Below are positions 44,386 to 57,034 of a DNA stretch of 64,000 nucleotides, piece by piece. Every line of letters begins with the position of its first letter. The stretch's first letter is position 1. Both the position numbers and the translations under genes were made by a program. The notes beneath the pieces were generated by a model. The model was given only the letters and a program-made list of their open reading frames with translations. It was not told the DNA's origin and did no database searches. The stretch lies in assembly GCA_024305745.1 (NCBI GenBank), contig JAHRBS010000006.1, forward strand, positions 312,501 to 376,500, given 5' to 3'. This DNA is from Polyporus tsugae. Taxonomy: Eukaryota; Basidiomycota; Agaricomycetes; Polyporales; Polyporaceae.

Positions 44386-47020
44386 TCACAGCGTGTACCT
44401 AAAGTCGGGCGCGCGGTCCCCCAGCCTCCTCAACTCCTCCGGCGTGAGCTTGATGCCCTTCTCCGCCGCCTCCTTCACCGCCGCGTCCCGCTGCGCGTTG
44501 ATGCGCTTGTACGAGAGGACGACGATGGGCAGCACGATGAACCCCATTCCCACAAACATGAGCTCGATGCCGTCTGTTCGCGTGCGCATAAGTATATAGT
44601 CAGCACTCCAGTCTGGAACTTGAACAGGGACGGCGACGAGGCACGAGGCGCGTATACGTACGGCCAATGATGTACCGCGGCGCGTCCTGCGAGCGGTAGA
44701 TGTTGCTCGCGATCGCCCCGCCAAAGTTCCCGATGCCGATGTGCAGCGCCATCCCGACCCCGCGCTTGTAGTGCCCCGCGAGGTTGTTTCCTAGCCTACG
44801 TACATATCCACGTCCTCGTCAGTCGCCTCGTGCGAAGGACGGGAGGAGGGAGGAGGAAGGGGGGGGGGAAGGGTGAAGGAAGAACGAGGACGCACCACGC
44901 GACGACGCCGGGGAAGCCGGCATACGCGCCGGCGACGATGAGGAAGGTGCCAAAGTACTTGGGGCCGATGCCCACGTCCGCGATGTTGATCGCGAAGCCG
45001 ACCAGGCAGAACGCGAGCCCTGCGAGCACGAACGGGTACCGCTTCTTGATGCGGTCCGACCACACCGCCCAGCAGAGGAGGGTTGCGGCTGCGCGCAGGG
45101 ACGAGCGAAGGTGAGAATTGAGAAGTGGCGGCGGAGACAGGTGAAGAAGGTGAGAAGGGACTCTGAGGAATCAGACGTACTGGCGAAGACGTAAGGCGGG
45201 ACGGTGAGCAGCTGGGAGATGGGGGTGCTGAACCCGAAGCTGTTAACGTGAGGTCAACGAAAAAGTGGGGAGGGGGTGCCGTTAGCATGCTTCGATTTCT
45301 TTATTGCGCCCTTCTATTCCTCTCGGGTGTGAGCTTTTGACGTACCCGTTGATGATCGAACTGGATGGGTGATTGATTCCTTGTGTCAGTATATATGGAA
45401 GGCAAGCGTGACAGATCACGGATGGCTTACGGCAAGAATAACGAGATGCCATACACTACGGCGCAGGAGCGATTCAGCATTATGTAGGACGCATGAGACT
45501 GAGCGTCATTGTGGGCTTACGCGGGGTGATGATGGACATGTAGACGAGGATGTGCACCCAGACCTGCCAGTCGAACAGGGTCTCCCAGAGGTGCCGCCAC
45601 TCGAAGTGCTCCTCCTCCCCAACGGACGAGTTGTCGTACTCTAGTGGTCAACACATATCCATACATCTCAGATGAGAAACACCGAAACATCGCGCATACA
45701 GGAACTGAGCGGGACCTACTCTTGCGATGGACAACCCACGCGCGTTCCTCCGGTGTCAGGAACGCCGCAGTGTGCGGGAAGTCGACGAGTACTGCCCGTC
45801 CCGACCACAACACCACAACAAACACGGATCAGCACTCGCTCGCTCCTCCGATTCTGATTGGAGGGGGGGGGGGAAAGTCGCGGATGGGCGGTACGCACTA
45901 AAGAACGAGACGAAGCCGACGACGAACGTCGCGAGGCCCTCGATAATGAAGATCCACGACCAGCCGAGCATGCCCGCCGTGCCGGACATGAACGAGATCC
46001 CGAACGCGAGCAGCCCCGAGAACGCGCCCGCGAGCGTCGCGCCCCCGAAGAAGATCCCGACGCGGTACTGCAGCATGTGCCGCGGGTACCACAGGGACAG
46101 GCTGCAAAATCCCGTCGAGCGTCAGCGGCAACGCATGCGCATACTGAGACAAAAAAAAATGGAGACGGACTAGTAGACGACCCCGGGGAAGAGACCGGCT
46201 TCGGCGATGCCGAGGCAGACGCGGGTGCCGACGAGTTGGGGGTAGCTGGGGGTTGGTGTGTTAGTTCTGTCACGTTAGGTTTCCAGATAGACGTGAGATG
46301 GGAGACTTTTTCACGAGGCCCATGAGCGTCCTGGATATGACAGACAGTCAGCAGAGAAGTTGGCAGAGCGGGCTGGGAGGACGAGGGGACGTACATGATC
46401 ACTCCCCATACGAGCGTGATTCCGGGCAGCCACCTCGACGGGCGGAACTTCTTGAGGACGAGGTTCGCTGGACACTCAAATAGACAGTACGGCTGCACGA
46501 TCGTGATTGTGTCAAGGTTTGCGAGCGTATACGTGGACTCGGCGAACGTACGACAAAGTACATCGTCTGAAAACAGCCTTCAGTCCCGTCCCTCTCCGCA
46601 CGGGCCAAAGTATCAAACACTCACCAGGGCGATGTTATACTTGTTCCCCGTCAGATCCAACTGCGTCGTCAGCCCTTGCAGCTTCGCGTTTCCTATGTAG
46701 CACGTCCGACCGGAGTCAGCGACCTTCCCAAGTTCCCTCTTCCTCTCTCCCTCTCTTCATCCTCGTTTTCAAGCGCACTCACCGATGTTCCCCCGGTCCA
46801 AGAACGAGCACAGATACATGAGCGTCAAGATGGGCATCAGGCGCATATCGATCTTGCGCCACAGCCGCCGCTCCTCCTCCGCGCTGAGCGTCGGCGGCGG
46901 CGGGAGCGTGTCGTCGCCCCCGTACGCGATCGCGCCCTCCTTCCTGTGGGACTTGAGGGACGTCTCCTCCTCCACCGCGGACTCGGACGGGACCTGCTCG
47001 ATGCTCGCCTTCTCGGACAT
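44386..47020 (-). CDS. MFS permease, anion:cation symporter (ACS) type
   Basis: Fifteen exons, all in phase: 46783-47020, 46625-46692, 46552-46566, 46395-46492, 46307-46330, 46171-46245, 45899-46101, 45720-45791, 45521-45640, 45431-45455, 45346-45360, 45181-45239, 44896-45088, 44662-44795 and 44386-44573; 508 residues. The order of motifs is that of the Dal5/Tna1/Vht1-like ACS family: LMYLCSFLDRGNIGNAK after helix 1, LVWGVIMTLMGLVKNYPQL, RVCLGIAEAGLFPGVVYYLS, WYPRHMLQYRVGIFF, GWSWIFIIEGLATFVVGF, FDWQVWVHILVY, LAGHYKRGVGMALHIGIGN and IIGHGIELMFVGMG. About twelve helices, with cytoplasmic ends (acidic N-terminus; KLTPEELRRLGD at the C-terminus). The family moves small organic acids or vitamins such as allantoate, nicotinate, biotin or pantothenate with protons; the substrate cannot be told. 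Four exons are only 15-25 nt. It sits between the two GH92 genes. Confidence 0.93.
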
Positions 47021-49388
47021 GCTGCGTGCACTGGTATGTGCGGTTGACGTGATGTGGTGCGCGCGTCTGGTTATGAGCTCCTCGGAAATACAAACGGAGG
47101 AAGCGCGGGCTTGCTGGAGGTGTCAGCTGCCGATGCGCAAGGTTCAAGTTGGGGGGGTGGGCGCAAGCGAGAGGGGGCGCGAGTGAGAGACACGCCGGCA
47201 CGGGTACATGCTTGAGCCTCATGGGGTCTTATACTGTACCCCACCCACGTCCGAGTCCCTGGATGCGGGGCCGGCCCTCCAGAGGTTACACCCCTGGATG
47301 GGGCATGCCACGGACGCGCCCACGGTAATCACGAATAGCGCAAGCGGCGCGGATCCAGGGGAGGGCGGGAACTTGGCGCACAGATACTGGCCTCTGACCA
47401 ATATTAGCGTCCCGGTTCGGTATCGGGTGCGCGCACGGCGGCGGAAATGTGCCCCTGCATAAAAGTAGTTTGAGGGTGCGCGTGCCGGGGGTTCGGTGGG
47501 CGTGCTTCTCATGTGAACTGTGGGAGCTCTTTGCGCTGCCGTTGGACATTGGCGTTCCCAGGGAAAGGCAGGTACGGTGCGGATGGACGCGTTGACGGGC
47601 GACCGCCGGTGGGTCGCGGGGTGTGGGGATGTGGGACGTGCGGCAACGTGCGGAGGACAATCTGCGGGGCACGGGTGCGGTGGCATGTACAGCTGGTGTA
47701 GGGGACCGGCTCGCAGGGGAGAAGGGTACGACGCGCGCCAGAGGGTGGATAGTTCTTGGCTGGGGACTCGTGACTACGTTTGTGCGGCTGTTTCAGTGTT
47801 TGGGAAGGGAAGACATCAGCTGTGGATGGATGAGCGTGCAACTTGTTCTACCGACGGGTGCTGAGATTCGTGATCATAGTTGAGCCAAAAGACTTCGCAG
47901 ACATTGACGTTGTTGGATATTGCTCAGTCCAGGAGCGCGATAGGTGGACCTAGGTGGACTTGGTCAAAAGGACATGGCGAGAGAGTGCTTAATTGATGAC
48001 CGGAGCCGCTGCGCCCTGTCGGTGTCATCTGATCGTGACTCCAGATATCGAGCGTCATCGCGATGAGGTCGGTGGAGGTTAAGTCATCGAACGGCATGGA
48101 TGCTAGACCACTACCAGGGACTTGTGTGATGGCATAGCGAGCCGGGGTAGAGACATAGAGGTATCGGCGAACCAAAACATAGCATGAGACCGGTCCCAAG
48201 TTTCTTGTACAGTAGAGACTCGAGAGACTTGAAGGAAAGCTTGATCAAGGGTTTCCATAATAGCCTGGGATTGTAGGGATGTAATCGGTCCGGTGCCATT
48301 GGACTCTCAACCTGCCAGCCGAGGAGCGTGTTGAGGATTTATCAGACAGTGTCCTGTTTCGCTCTCCCGAGTCAGCACACTGCAGACAAACGGAACGGTG
48401 CACCAGAGTTAACGTTGACCTTTACTTGTCTCATGCACTGATGTAGCTGAGTCGCTCACCCAGAATTTTTCGAGCGGCGGCTGAGGTGTGAGTCCTGTTG
48501 AAACTTGAAGGCCTCTAGTAGTAATGTCAAGACAGAACGAGATATATCGAAAACGAAGACGGGATCTCTGCTTCACAAGGTTGGTAAGTAGAAATCTCTC
48601 TTTAGTGACGTCAGCCGAATCTGCTGTTTTCTCCGCTCAGAATTTCCGTACTCCGCAGGTCGGGCAAGGGAACCTACTTTAGGCAATCCCGACGTGCGTG
48701 GGAGAGTTCTTTCAGGAAACTCGGGTCAGGCGCAACTCTTGAGCTTGAGTTCAGAGTTCTCTTCGACGTCGACGGCCATCTCGCGGGGCGCTCCCTCCTT
48801 ACTGCCCCTCGTCTCCTTCAATCTATTCGCTCGACCTTGGACACAGTTGTACGTTATTATGTATGCCATCTTCTGAACCGCACGAGGCTAACTTATCGCT
48901 GCATCTCTGGCGCCTTATGTCCGGATGTAGTCTCAAGCTCCGTCTCCAGTTTTTCGCTGCTCAGCATCGTTCTCCACGCCATCCTGTGGGCTACAGGTCC
49001 TTTTGCACCGCCTGACTCTCCGTGATACGTTGTCACGCACTCGGAGCCGCCCAAAGATCGAGTCACCTATTCACACATATTGGGGGAGAGGAGAGACACC
49101 GCAATTTGGATCCCGTAACCCGCTGCGGTCGTCTCCGTAGCACAAACGCCTTCGTACGTGAGATCCCGCCTTGATGCATCTGCTATATGCCACAGCACGA
49201 GGCTCATCTATCACCGTCCCAGGATTCCGCATAAGAAGTCACCGCACGGCGCTCCAAACACCTATAACTCGAGTCCGATCACGTCCGCCGTCACCCGTCC
49301 CAGAGACGCCACCCCCCCATATCCGTAAAGCATACGTGTACGTGGAGAGCCGAGATGAGAGGGAGACACCGGAGCACCCGCCTCATGC
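47021..49388. other. No supportable gene
   Basis: Divergent upstream regions of the permease (minus) and the AAA+ gene (plus). Short open frames only. A TATA-like GTATAAG lies near 47230 on the minus strand, about 210 nt before the permease ATG. A plus-strand frame at 49171-49395 might belong to a 5' exon of the AAA+ gene, but no splice join keeps phase. Confidence 0.4.
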
Positions 49389-52277
49389 ATGGTAAGTCGT
49401 GCTGTCCTCCAGCCAACTCTTCCTCCTCCCATGCCCCGCGTAGCCGTCCCAGCCGGGCAGCCAATGTCCCTCCCGCCACGCTTCGTTAACCTGCTCGGTA
49501 TGCCAGTGGGTGGCATCCACCACGACGACATGGCGCCTGGCTTTGCGATGCCCGCGCAGGCGGGCGAGATGGTCGAGTTCGACCCGACCAAGGAGCCCGC
49601 GGAGGACGTCGAAGAGCCGGTGCCAGAGGGTCCGCCGGGGAGCGTGCTCGAGATCAGGTACCTGCACGAGATTCACGACGTGTTCAAGAACCAGTGGACG
49701 ATCCGCCCCGCGCCGCCACACACCGAGGACAGCCCGGGGAGCAAGAACGACGCGCACAAGTACAACGTGTACGCGTTCGCGGTGATCCGCAAGTTCAACC
49801 ACAGCCAGGACGGCAAGATGAACACGTTCAACGTGACGACGATGCTCCAGATCAACAGCCCCGAGCTGATCAAGGCCGGGCAAGAGGTCATCGGGCACGT
49901 GCAGGGCATCTCCTGGACAGCTAAGCCGCTCCGAGTGCGTTCCGCCGCGAGACCCATGAACGCCCCGAACGCTAAAAGCCTATCTCGCATTTCAGATTGA
50001 TCCGAACACGCTCCTCGCTTGGTTCCCAGAGCTGCAAGCGTTCGCCGACGATCTGTCGAGCAAGGTCGCGAACGAGCCGGAAGACTCCCCGCTGCACACA
50101 AAACACAGGCATCTGTCGCATCTGCTCAGCTACCTCAAGGATACGTACGGTAGCACGCTCGACAACCTCAGCTCGCTGCTCAAGCACGACGAGATCACCT
50201 TCAATCTCCTTTGGTCGCTCTTTGTCCCTGGCAAGACGACTTTGTATACCCTTTGCCCCATCACCTCAGAGCCGCGCTGCCTCCGCCTTGTCCACTCCGA
50301 GCTATGCCAGAAGGCAGATAGCCAGGCGCCTGTGTCTGCGGCATACGATCCGACTGGCCTGCTGACGTCGAAGCACTCACAGGAGCAACAGATGCAGTAC
50401 TTCTGGCGCCTCGTTGTCGAGTACGTCGAGGTGGACATTGGTGCCCCAGCAGATAACCTAGGGGATCTCGACACGGGGGCGAACGCGCGGGCCGGCGAGA
50501 AGACGGGCTTCGGATACTCCGGCCTAGGCAGGGTGGTAGACGTCCCACGGTTCAAGGGCACGAAGAAGATCTCATCCTTGATCGCATACCCAATACAATA
50601 CTACCCCGGGCCTGGAGGCACGGCCGGCCTGAAAGCGCGGCTTATCGAGCGCGGGAAGAAGTGGGCGTCGCTTGCTGGCGGGATGCACCACGTCGCGTAT
50701 CGCGGGCTCGCGTTCCGGTTCAAGGAAGTGAGCCATATCAAGGCTTCGGTGCGTCTCCCGATTTCCGTCGCGCTTGGTTCTCTGTCGATGCTGACATAAA
50801 GTATGACGACAGGTGAACTCGAGGATCATGATAGACCGGAGTCAGTGGCCTGCTTTGATGTATTTGTGCACCCGTCGAGAGCCAGCTGACCGGTGTGGGG
50901 TTTTCTGCAGAGACGTTCGCGGACACGGTGCCCAATTACCCGATGTTGCCGCGCGTGATGAAGAACCTCGCAGGCCAGGATATTGATAGACATGCGCAGC
51001 GCGCAAACGCAACGGCTGTCGTGGATGCGACCCTAAACCGCGAGCTGACGGACGAGGAGCTGTTGCTGACGTCGCCGATCGTATATGGGTTCAGTTTCGC
51101 AGACAAGCAGTGGTGTGAGTGTCCATCTCTCCTTGAGACATTTTGGTGTGTGGCATTTGCGGCCGCCGAGAGCTTACTGTCGCTGCCTTGCCCTGTACAG
51201 TCGAGTTCATCGTCGAGCGGGTGGAGCACTTTGAGTGGAACGACGAGGCGTTTGAGCAGCTCGTCATTCCCCCGAAGCACAAGCAGGTCCTCAAGACGCT
51301 GGTCGAGTCACACAACGCAGGATCGTCGAGGAAGTTCGACGACTTTGTCGCTGGCAAAGGACACGGCCTCGTCATCAACCTCTTCGGCAACCCGGGTACA
51401 GGAAAGAGCCTGACGGCCGAAGCGATGAGTGAATGTACGTTTTTATGTCTTTCTCATCCTCCTCGCCATGATAAGACACTGATCGGAGCCGTGCTCTCAT
51501 TTTTAGACGTGCGAAGTGGGCGACAGGAATTTGGAGTATTCGCGCTGAAGTTGCTGACGTCCGTTCTCATATGTTTTTAGAACCCCTGTATGTCGTGGGC
51601 GCGGCCGACTTGGGCACCCACGCCGAAGCGCTGGACAACAACCTCACCAACATCCTCAAGGTCTCCGCGATATGGGGTGCTGTCGTGCTCATCGATGAGG
51701 CGGATGTGTTCCTCGAGGAACGCACCCTCGCGCACCTCGAGCGGAATGCCATGGTCGCTGTCTTCCTTCGACAACTCGAGTGAGTGTGTCCTGAACTCGA
51801 GTCATGAGTTTTTGGCAATCCATCTTACTGACCACCACCCCGTATTCGTGTGAAGGTACTTCCGCGGCATCCTCTTCCTCACCACGAACCGGGTCCGGGT
51901 ATTCGACGAGGCGTTCCAGTCGCGCATCCACGTCTCGCTCCGGTACGCGGACCTGTCTTCGGACGCGAAGCGCCAGATCTGGGTCGCGTTCCTCAAGCGC
52001 GTCAACGGGAGCGGTCTTCCAAATGGCGGCATCTCGACCGACGAGCTGCACACGCTCGGCGAGAAGAAGGTGAATGGGCGGCAGATCAAGAACATCGTCA
52101 AGACCGCGGGCGCGCTCGCGCAGGGGCGGCAGGAGAAGCTCGGGTTCGCGCACCTCGAGCAAGTGCTAGATCTCATGGAGCAATTTGATACCGCGTATGT
52201 CATCTTGCTTTCTTTCTTTCTACGTGTGGGCTGGGCTGACTGGGGATTTTTTTGGTAGACATATCATGTATCAATAG
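49389..52277 (+). CDS. AAA+ ATPase, fungal expanded family
   Basis: Nine exons: 49389-49934, 49996-50748, 50813-50840, 50911-51114, 51201-51434, 51507-51515, 51581-51779, 51856-52194 and 52259-52277; phases agree, 776 residues if the first ATG is used (762 from the ATG at 49431). The N-terminal 500 residues include a beta-rich region (VLEIRYLHEIHDVF; YFWRLVVEYVEVDIG; VNSRIMIDR) of the sort that precedes a single AAA+ module in many filamentous fungi; I recall it as DUF7025 but could not verify this. The ATPase core has Walker A GNPGTGKS (about 571), PLYVVGAADLGTH, Walker B VVLIDEAD (about 628), sensor LFLTTNRV and arginine-finger region AFQSRIHVSLRYADL, then a lid helix. Cellular role unknown. 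A 9-nt microexon supplies the residues before PLYVV. Confidence 0.9.
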
Positions 52278-53132
52278 AGGTTTTTTTCTCTCTCGAGGTG
52301 CTGTATTAAAGGAATATGTTGTACCCTACTACTAGTCACTCGGAATCAGGTCCTGTATAGAAATATCACTCATGCTTTATCCTCCATAACCAGCATTTCT
52401 CCCATTTGTGTTGGGTGCGCTCAGAAGTTTCGTCCACAGCAAGGTACACAACGGGGTCTGACAGAAGATGGCAGGCTGCGTTGGTGCGAGCCTCACTGCG
52501 AGGCGTGTGGTCGGCCTTTGAGCGGCAAGGATGAGCATGGGTGATGCACATTCCTTCTCGGTACGTAACCCCCTCCGTAAAATCTTCGCGTAATAGCATC
52601 TAAATTGACAGTACGAGCCGCAGGTTTCCAAATAAACATTCCTAACATCCTCAAACTGCACGTTCGATGACGAGATAGGTAGCGCCATCTTGTCAGTGAC
52701 TCAATCATGCCTTTTCTGATATCATGTCGTCCATCACGTGTGGCATCGTCCCACGGAAAAACCGCCGCGCGCTGCTGGAAGCGGCCCGCGACTTGGGCGG
52801 TTCGTCTGCGAAGCACCTCGTTACCGCCGCTGTGCCTATCACAGCCGCGTCATGCACACCAACGCACACCTCACATGCCTTTCGGCCTCCCCTCGCGAAC
52901 CCCGGCAAGTAATGGCTAGAGTGGGCGGGAGCATGCAGGAGCATGCTCCACTGTCAGATGGCCGAAGGATGAGATTCGGGTGAGTCTGTCACGGTTGAGA
53001 TAGTGACCTGGACCGACGACGAGCCGTGGAAGGGTCATGCGCACTGGGCGACCCGAGATACGTCTGATCGACCTTCGATGCCAGCAGGCGTCTGGTTTGG
53101 AACAGTCTTCAAATCTTCAATGACGACAAGCT
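52278..53132. other. Intergenic; no gene supported
   Basis: Short frames on both strands without motifs. Confidence 0.4.
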
Positions 53133-53140
53133 TATAAAAG
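53133..53140 (+). promoter_or_regulatory. TATA box of GH92 B
   Basis: TATAAAAG, about 50 nt before the ATG at 53190; GH92 A has the same element at nearly the same distance. Confidence 0.6.
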
Positions 53141-53189
53141 GCTCGTGGGGAAGCTCGGGACTTCGAACTCGACACCCGTGTTCGCCGAG

Positions 53190-56100
53190 ATGCTGTCGTT
53201 CGGTAGTAGGGTTGCTCTGAGTGTCGTAGGAGTCGGAGTCCTGTCTGTGGTTTCGCCTGTGGTGGGTCTCGAGACATCGACATCGATCGCATTCACGACC
53301 TCGGGCGTTACGACTGCGAGCGCAGCACAACCGTCGGCCATATCTTCTGTTTTTATTCCCGATGCCGCAAGTCGTGTCAACGTGTTCGTTGGGTCGACTA
53401 ATGGCGGCCATGTCTTTCCGGGTAGGTGCTTAGTTTCGAAACATGGATAAGAGCGCGCGCTGACATGCTGGGGGGGTTCGCAACAGGCGCGACTGTCCCG
53501 CAAGGGATGGTGAAGGTCGGCATGGACACCGATTCACCAGGAAATGTACGTTTGAAAGATACGTAACCATGTGTTTAATCTCGCTGAATACGTTTGGCGT
53601 CAGCACGCTGGGTACGACGCAGACCCCCAGTATAACGTCACTGGATTCTCGCAGTTGCATGATGATGGTACAGGCGGAGTAAGCCCCGTAATTCGATCCG
53701 ATGATCTGTTGAAAGTTTTACGCAGCGTATGATAGTCAGTTCCGCTGTCTAACTTCAAGCTATTCCCCTTCGCTACTTGTGGCAAGGGTAACACGTTTGA
53801 AGAATGCCAAACGACGGTCTCTGGACGAAAGGTCCTGAGGAAGGTCCTCCAGAATGGCAAGATCTCTGCTTAAATGGACGAGGGTTGTTTCTTACCGTTC
53901 ATTGTAGGAACCCCCGACGATGCAGGAGAACCCGGTTACTTCGCATCGAATCTGGTGGGTAGTTGCGTGCCATATTCATTCAGCCTTCAACCGGTTAACA
54001 TATTCTGCCTTCGTGGAATTAGTCCACAGGGGTTCGCGTAGAGCTCACCTCCACGCGGCGGGCGGCGCTTCACCGGTAATGACACACAGGTCTCGGGTGA
54101 CGGCGTAGCACTGAAGCCTTCCAGATACACCTTCCCTACAGGAACGAAGTCCCCTCGCATCGTCGTAGACATCACGAATGACGGTCAGAAGAGCAGCACG
54201 GACTCACATGTGGACCTCGACGAGAAGACCGGACGCGTGGTAGGCGGAGCCCAATTCGCCGGGTCTTTCGGTCCTGGCCGGTACTACGCATATACTTGCG
54301 TCGACTTCAAAGGAGATGGATACGACATCGTAAGATGTTTGGTTTTTAGAAGGGTTTGTAGCTGACCTAGAGTTTTAGGGTGCGCCCACGGAACATGGTG
54401 CCTGGAGCAGCAGCTACCCCGTGAAAAACACCGTGTCCAGCCAACAGGTGTACTTTGGTGCGTTTAGTATTGGATGACAGAACGAGAGAGCGACGCTCAC
54501 CACGCAAACATAGGGTTCGTTCCAGAGATGGGCGCGCTCCTTACCTTCGCACCTAATCTCAAAGGGGCGACATCGATCCTGGCACGGGTGGGCGTGTCCC
54601 TGATCTCTGCAGAGCAAGCATGTACGAACGCAGAGCACGAGATCCCTGACTTTGACTTCGAGAAGACTCGTGCTGCGTCTCGCGCGCAGTGGAGTGAGCT
54701 ACTTGGTCGTATTCAGGTCAACCCCGAGGGTGTCGACTCGGAGTTCGTGGACTTGTTCTACAGCTCCCTGTACAGGACACACTTTTCTCCTGCTGATTGT
54801 AAGTATGCGTTCCCGAGGAAACAAAGATTAGATCATGCTTCACAAATGATGAATAGACACTGGCGAAAACCCTTTGTGGAATTCTTCGGAGCCGTATTAC
54901 GATTCCTTCTACTGCAACGTAAGTGCTTGAGCCAAACTATCATTATACGAGACCGCTGACGCTGGTCGCAGTGGGATACCTACCGAACCCTCTTCCCGTT
55001 AATGTCCCTACACGACCCTACGACGTTTTCTAGGATTGTTCGTGGCATGATCAATATTCAACAGCACGAAGGGTGGCTTCCTGAGTGCAGAGGTGCTACC
55101 GTCAAGCAGTGGATACAGGGAGGAAGCCGTGAGTTCTTTCATATGGACCCAGGTCGTCAAATGAATTTCACGACCATGTTGCGTAGATGGTGATCCTATC
55201 CTGGGTGAATTCTTCGTCAAGTATGTCCTATGAAGCTGGATTAGCTATGGGAGACGTGACTAACGGTGTTCAGGTTCCACGAGCATGCGGACGCTCTAAG
55301 TGTACCTGCCGACGCATTGTACAACGCCTTACTCGCAGACGCAGAGCGGCAGTCTCCGAACTGGAATCTCCAGGGAAGACAAGCCAATATCTGGAAGACG
55401 CTCGGTTATATCCCGCAGGATGTGTTCGAGAGGAGTGGCTCGAACACCAGGCAGGTTTCAAGAACGGTCGAGGTGCGTATTCCAGACGATCGAAGCTAGC
55501 ACAATACGCTGATATGGAGACCCTTTCTAGTACGCATTCGACGACTTCACAATCTCTCAGGTTGCCAAGGTTCTCGGCAAGGCCACCGATGGAAAGAAGG
55601 TAAACACAGGGTGTTTCCTCCATAATGAACTTTTTCTGACACTTCCTTCAGTACGCTCAACGCTCGCAGAACTACCAGAACGTGTGGAACGCGAATGCAA
55701 CCTTCCCTGGAAGAACCGACATCGCCGGATTCATGCAGGTATAATTGATTTCATGCTTTTCCCTGACCCCCTTCATTGACCGACTGTCTTCCAGCCTCGC
55801 TTTGCCAATGGCCAGTTTAACTACACCGACCCTCGACACTGCAGCGTTCACGACCCCACATCATCCACTTGCTTCTTGAACGCTCAACGCCATGACGGCT
55901 TCTATGAAGGATCCCCGATCACAGTAAGCTCGAATGATGAATGTTGCCTTCATCTGGTCCATTTATGATGTTTTGAACAGTATTCGCAATACGTTCCCCA
56001 TGACACTGCAAAGTTGATTGAGCTCCAAGGAGGCGACGACCAGTTCATTAAACGACTGGACTTCATCTTCGATCAAGGAAGAATTCGCAGCTGATATCAG

Positions 56101-56720
56101 TGGACTTTGACCTAATGATATTCACACACAGGGGTACTTTGACTCGACGGACGAGCCCTCCCAGCAAATCCCCTTCATGTATCACTACGCGAACCGTCCG
56201 GGACTCAGCACTCAGCGCTCGCGTCAGACTATCGCCCAATTCTTCAACACCTCCATCAACGGTCTCCCCGGCAACGATGGTACGCATCTGTCTCACTTCC
56301 GAGTCATATCTCCTTCTGATGGAAGCAAAACGCTGTCCGTTCCTCACAGACTCCGGCGCGATGGGGAGCTACGCCGCCTTCTACCTCGCCGGCCTCTACC
56401 CTCTCCCTGCCACGCGCCAGATCCTCATCTCCTCGTCCTACTTCCCTGAGATCTCCTTCCGAAACCCCGTCCTGAACACCACCACGACGATCCGCTCCAC
56501 GAACTTCAATGGCAACCCCGCCAACGGGACCGGAGGACAGGTGTTCGTCAAGAGCGTGAAGGTCGACGGGAAGCCGTGGCAGTCCAATTGCTTCATCGAG
56601 TGGGATGCGTTCACGAACGGCTCGCTCATCGAACTGCAGCTGACGGACGACATCAACGTCTCCTGCGGTTTGGGACAGAACGCTCTTCCCCCTTCCCTCT
56701 CTACCGGAGGCTACAACTAA
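53190..56720 (+). CDS. GH92 alpha-mannosidase B, splice donor damaged
   Basis: Nineteen exons by comparison with GH92 A: 53190-53421, 53487-53545, 53604-53678, 53736-53856, 53908-53954, 54023-54075, 54125-54329, 54379-54457, 54514-54798, 54857-54918, 54972-55128, 55187-55220, 55274-55472, 55531-55599, 55652-55738, 55795-55923, 55981-56076, 56132-56279 and 56350-56720. They join in phase to 835 residues. A signal peptide (MLSFGSRVALSVVGVGVLSV) precedes DAASRVNVFVGSTNGGHVFPG. Later motifs are MVKVGMDTDSPGN, GFSQLHDDGTGG, NIQQHEGWLPECRGAT and GYIPQDVF. The catalytic loop GND-DSGAMGSY is split by the last intron. Two splice sites are odd: intron 4 starts GC (53857), and intron 17 starts GG where GT is expected (56077-56078). 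If intron 17 is retained, a stop at 56092-56094 removes the last 173 residues including the GNDD loop. Otherwise a secreted exo-alpha-mannosidase. Confidence 0.88.
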
Positions 56721-57034
56721 CGGCCTTCAAATTAAGTAGATGCTCTCGAGTACGCGCAGTGTATCTTGTTCCTTGCAATCGAGCTAGATTCCAACCCAAA
56801 CAAACCTCTGTCTGACTACGGCGGTGGTGATTGAATAATCATAAAATACAACAACGCATGGATGATGGAAGAGTTACAAACATTGTAGCCGTATAATACA
56901 CATGAGTGACTGCAGTGCCTACAGCCACTGTAGCAGCCAGCTGCCCATAATGATATGCTACAAACCGATTAGTTGTCGGAATACGATACACCTAGCTGTG
57001 CGACCATCCCTCCCAATTAGTCATTCCGTGGATC
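56721..57034. other. Convergent 3' flanks
   Basis: 314 nt between the stops of GH92 B and the PH-like protein gene; AT-rich patches, no gene. Confidence 0.5.
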
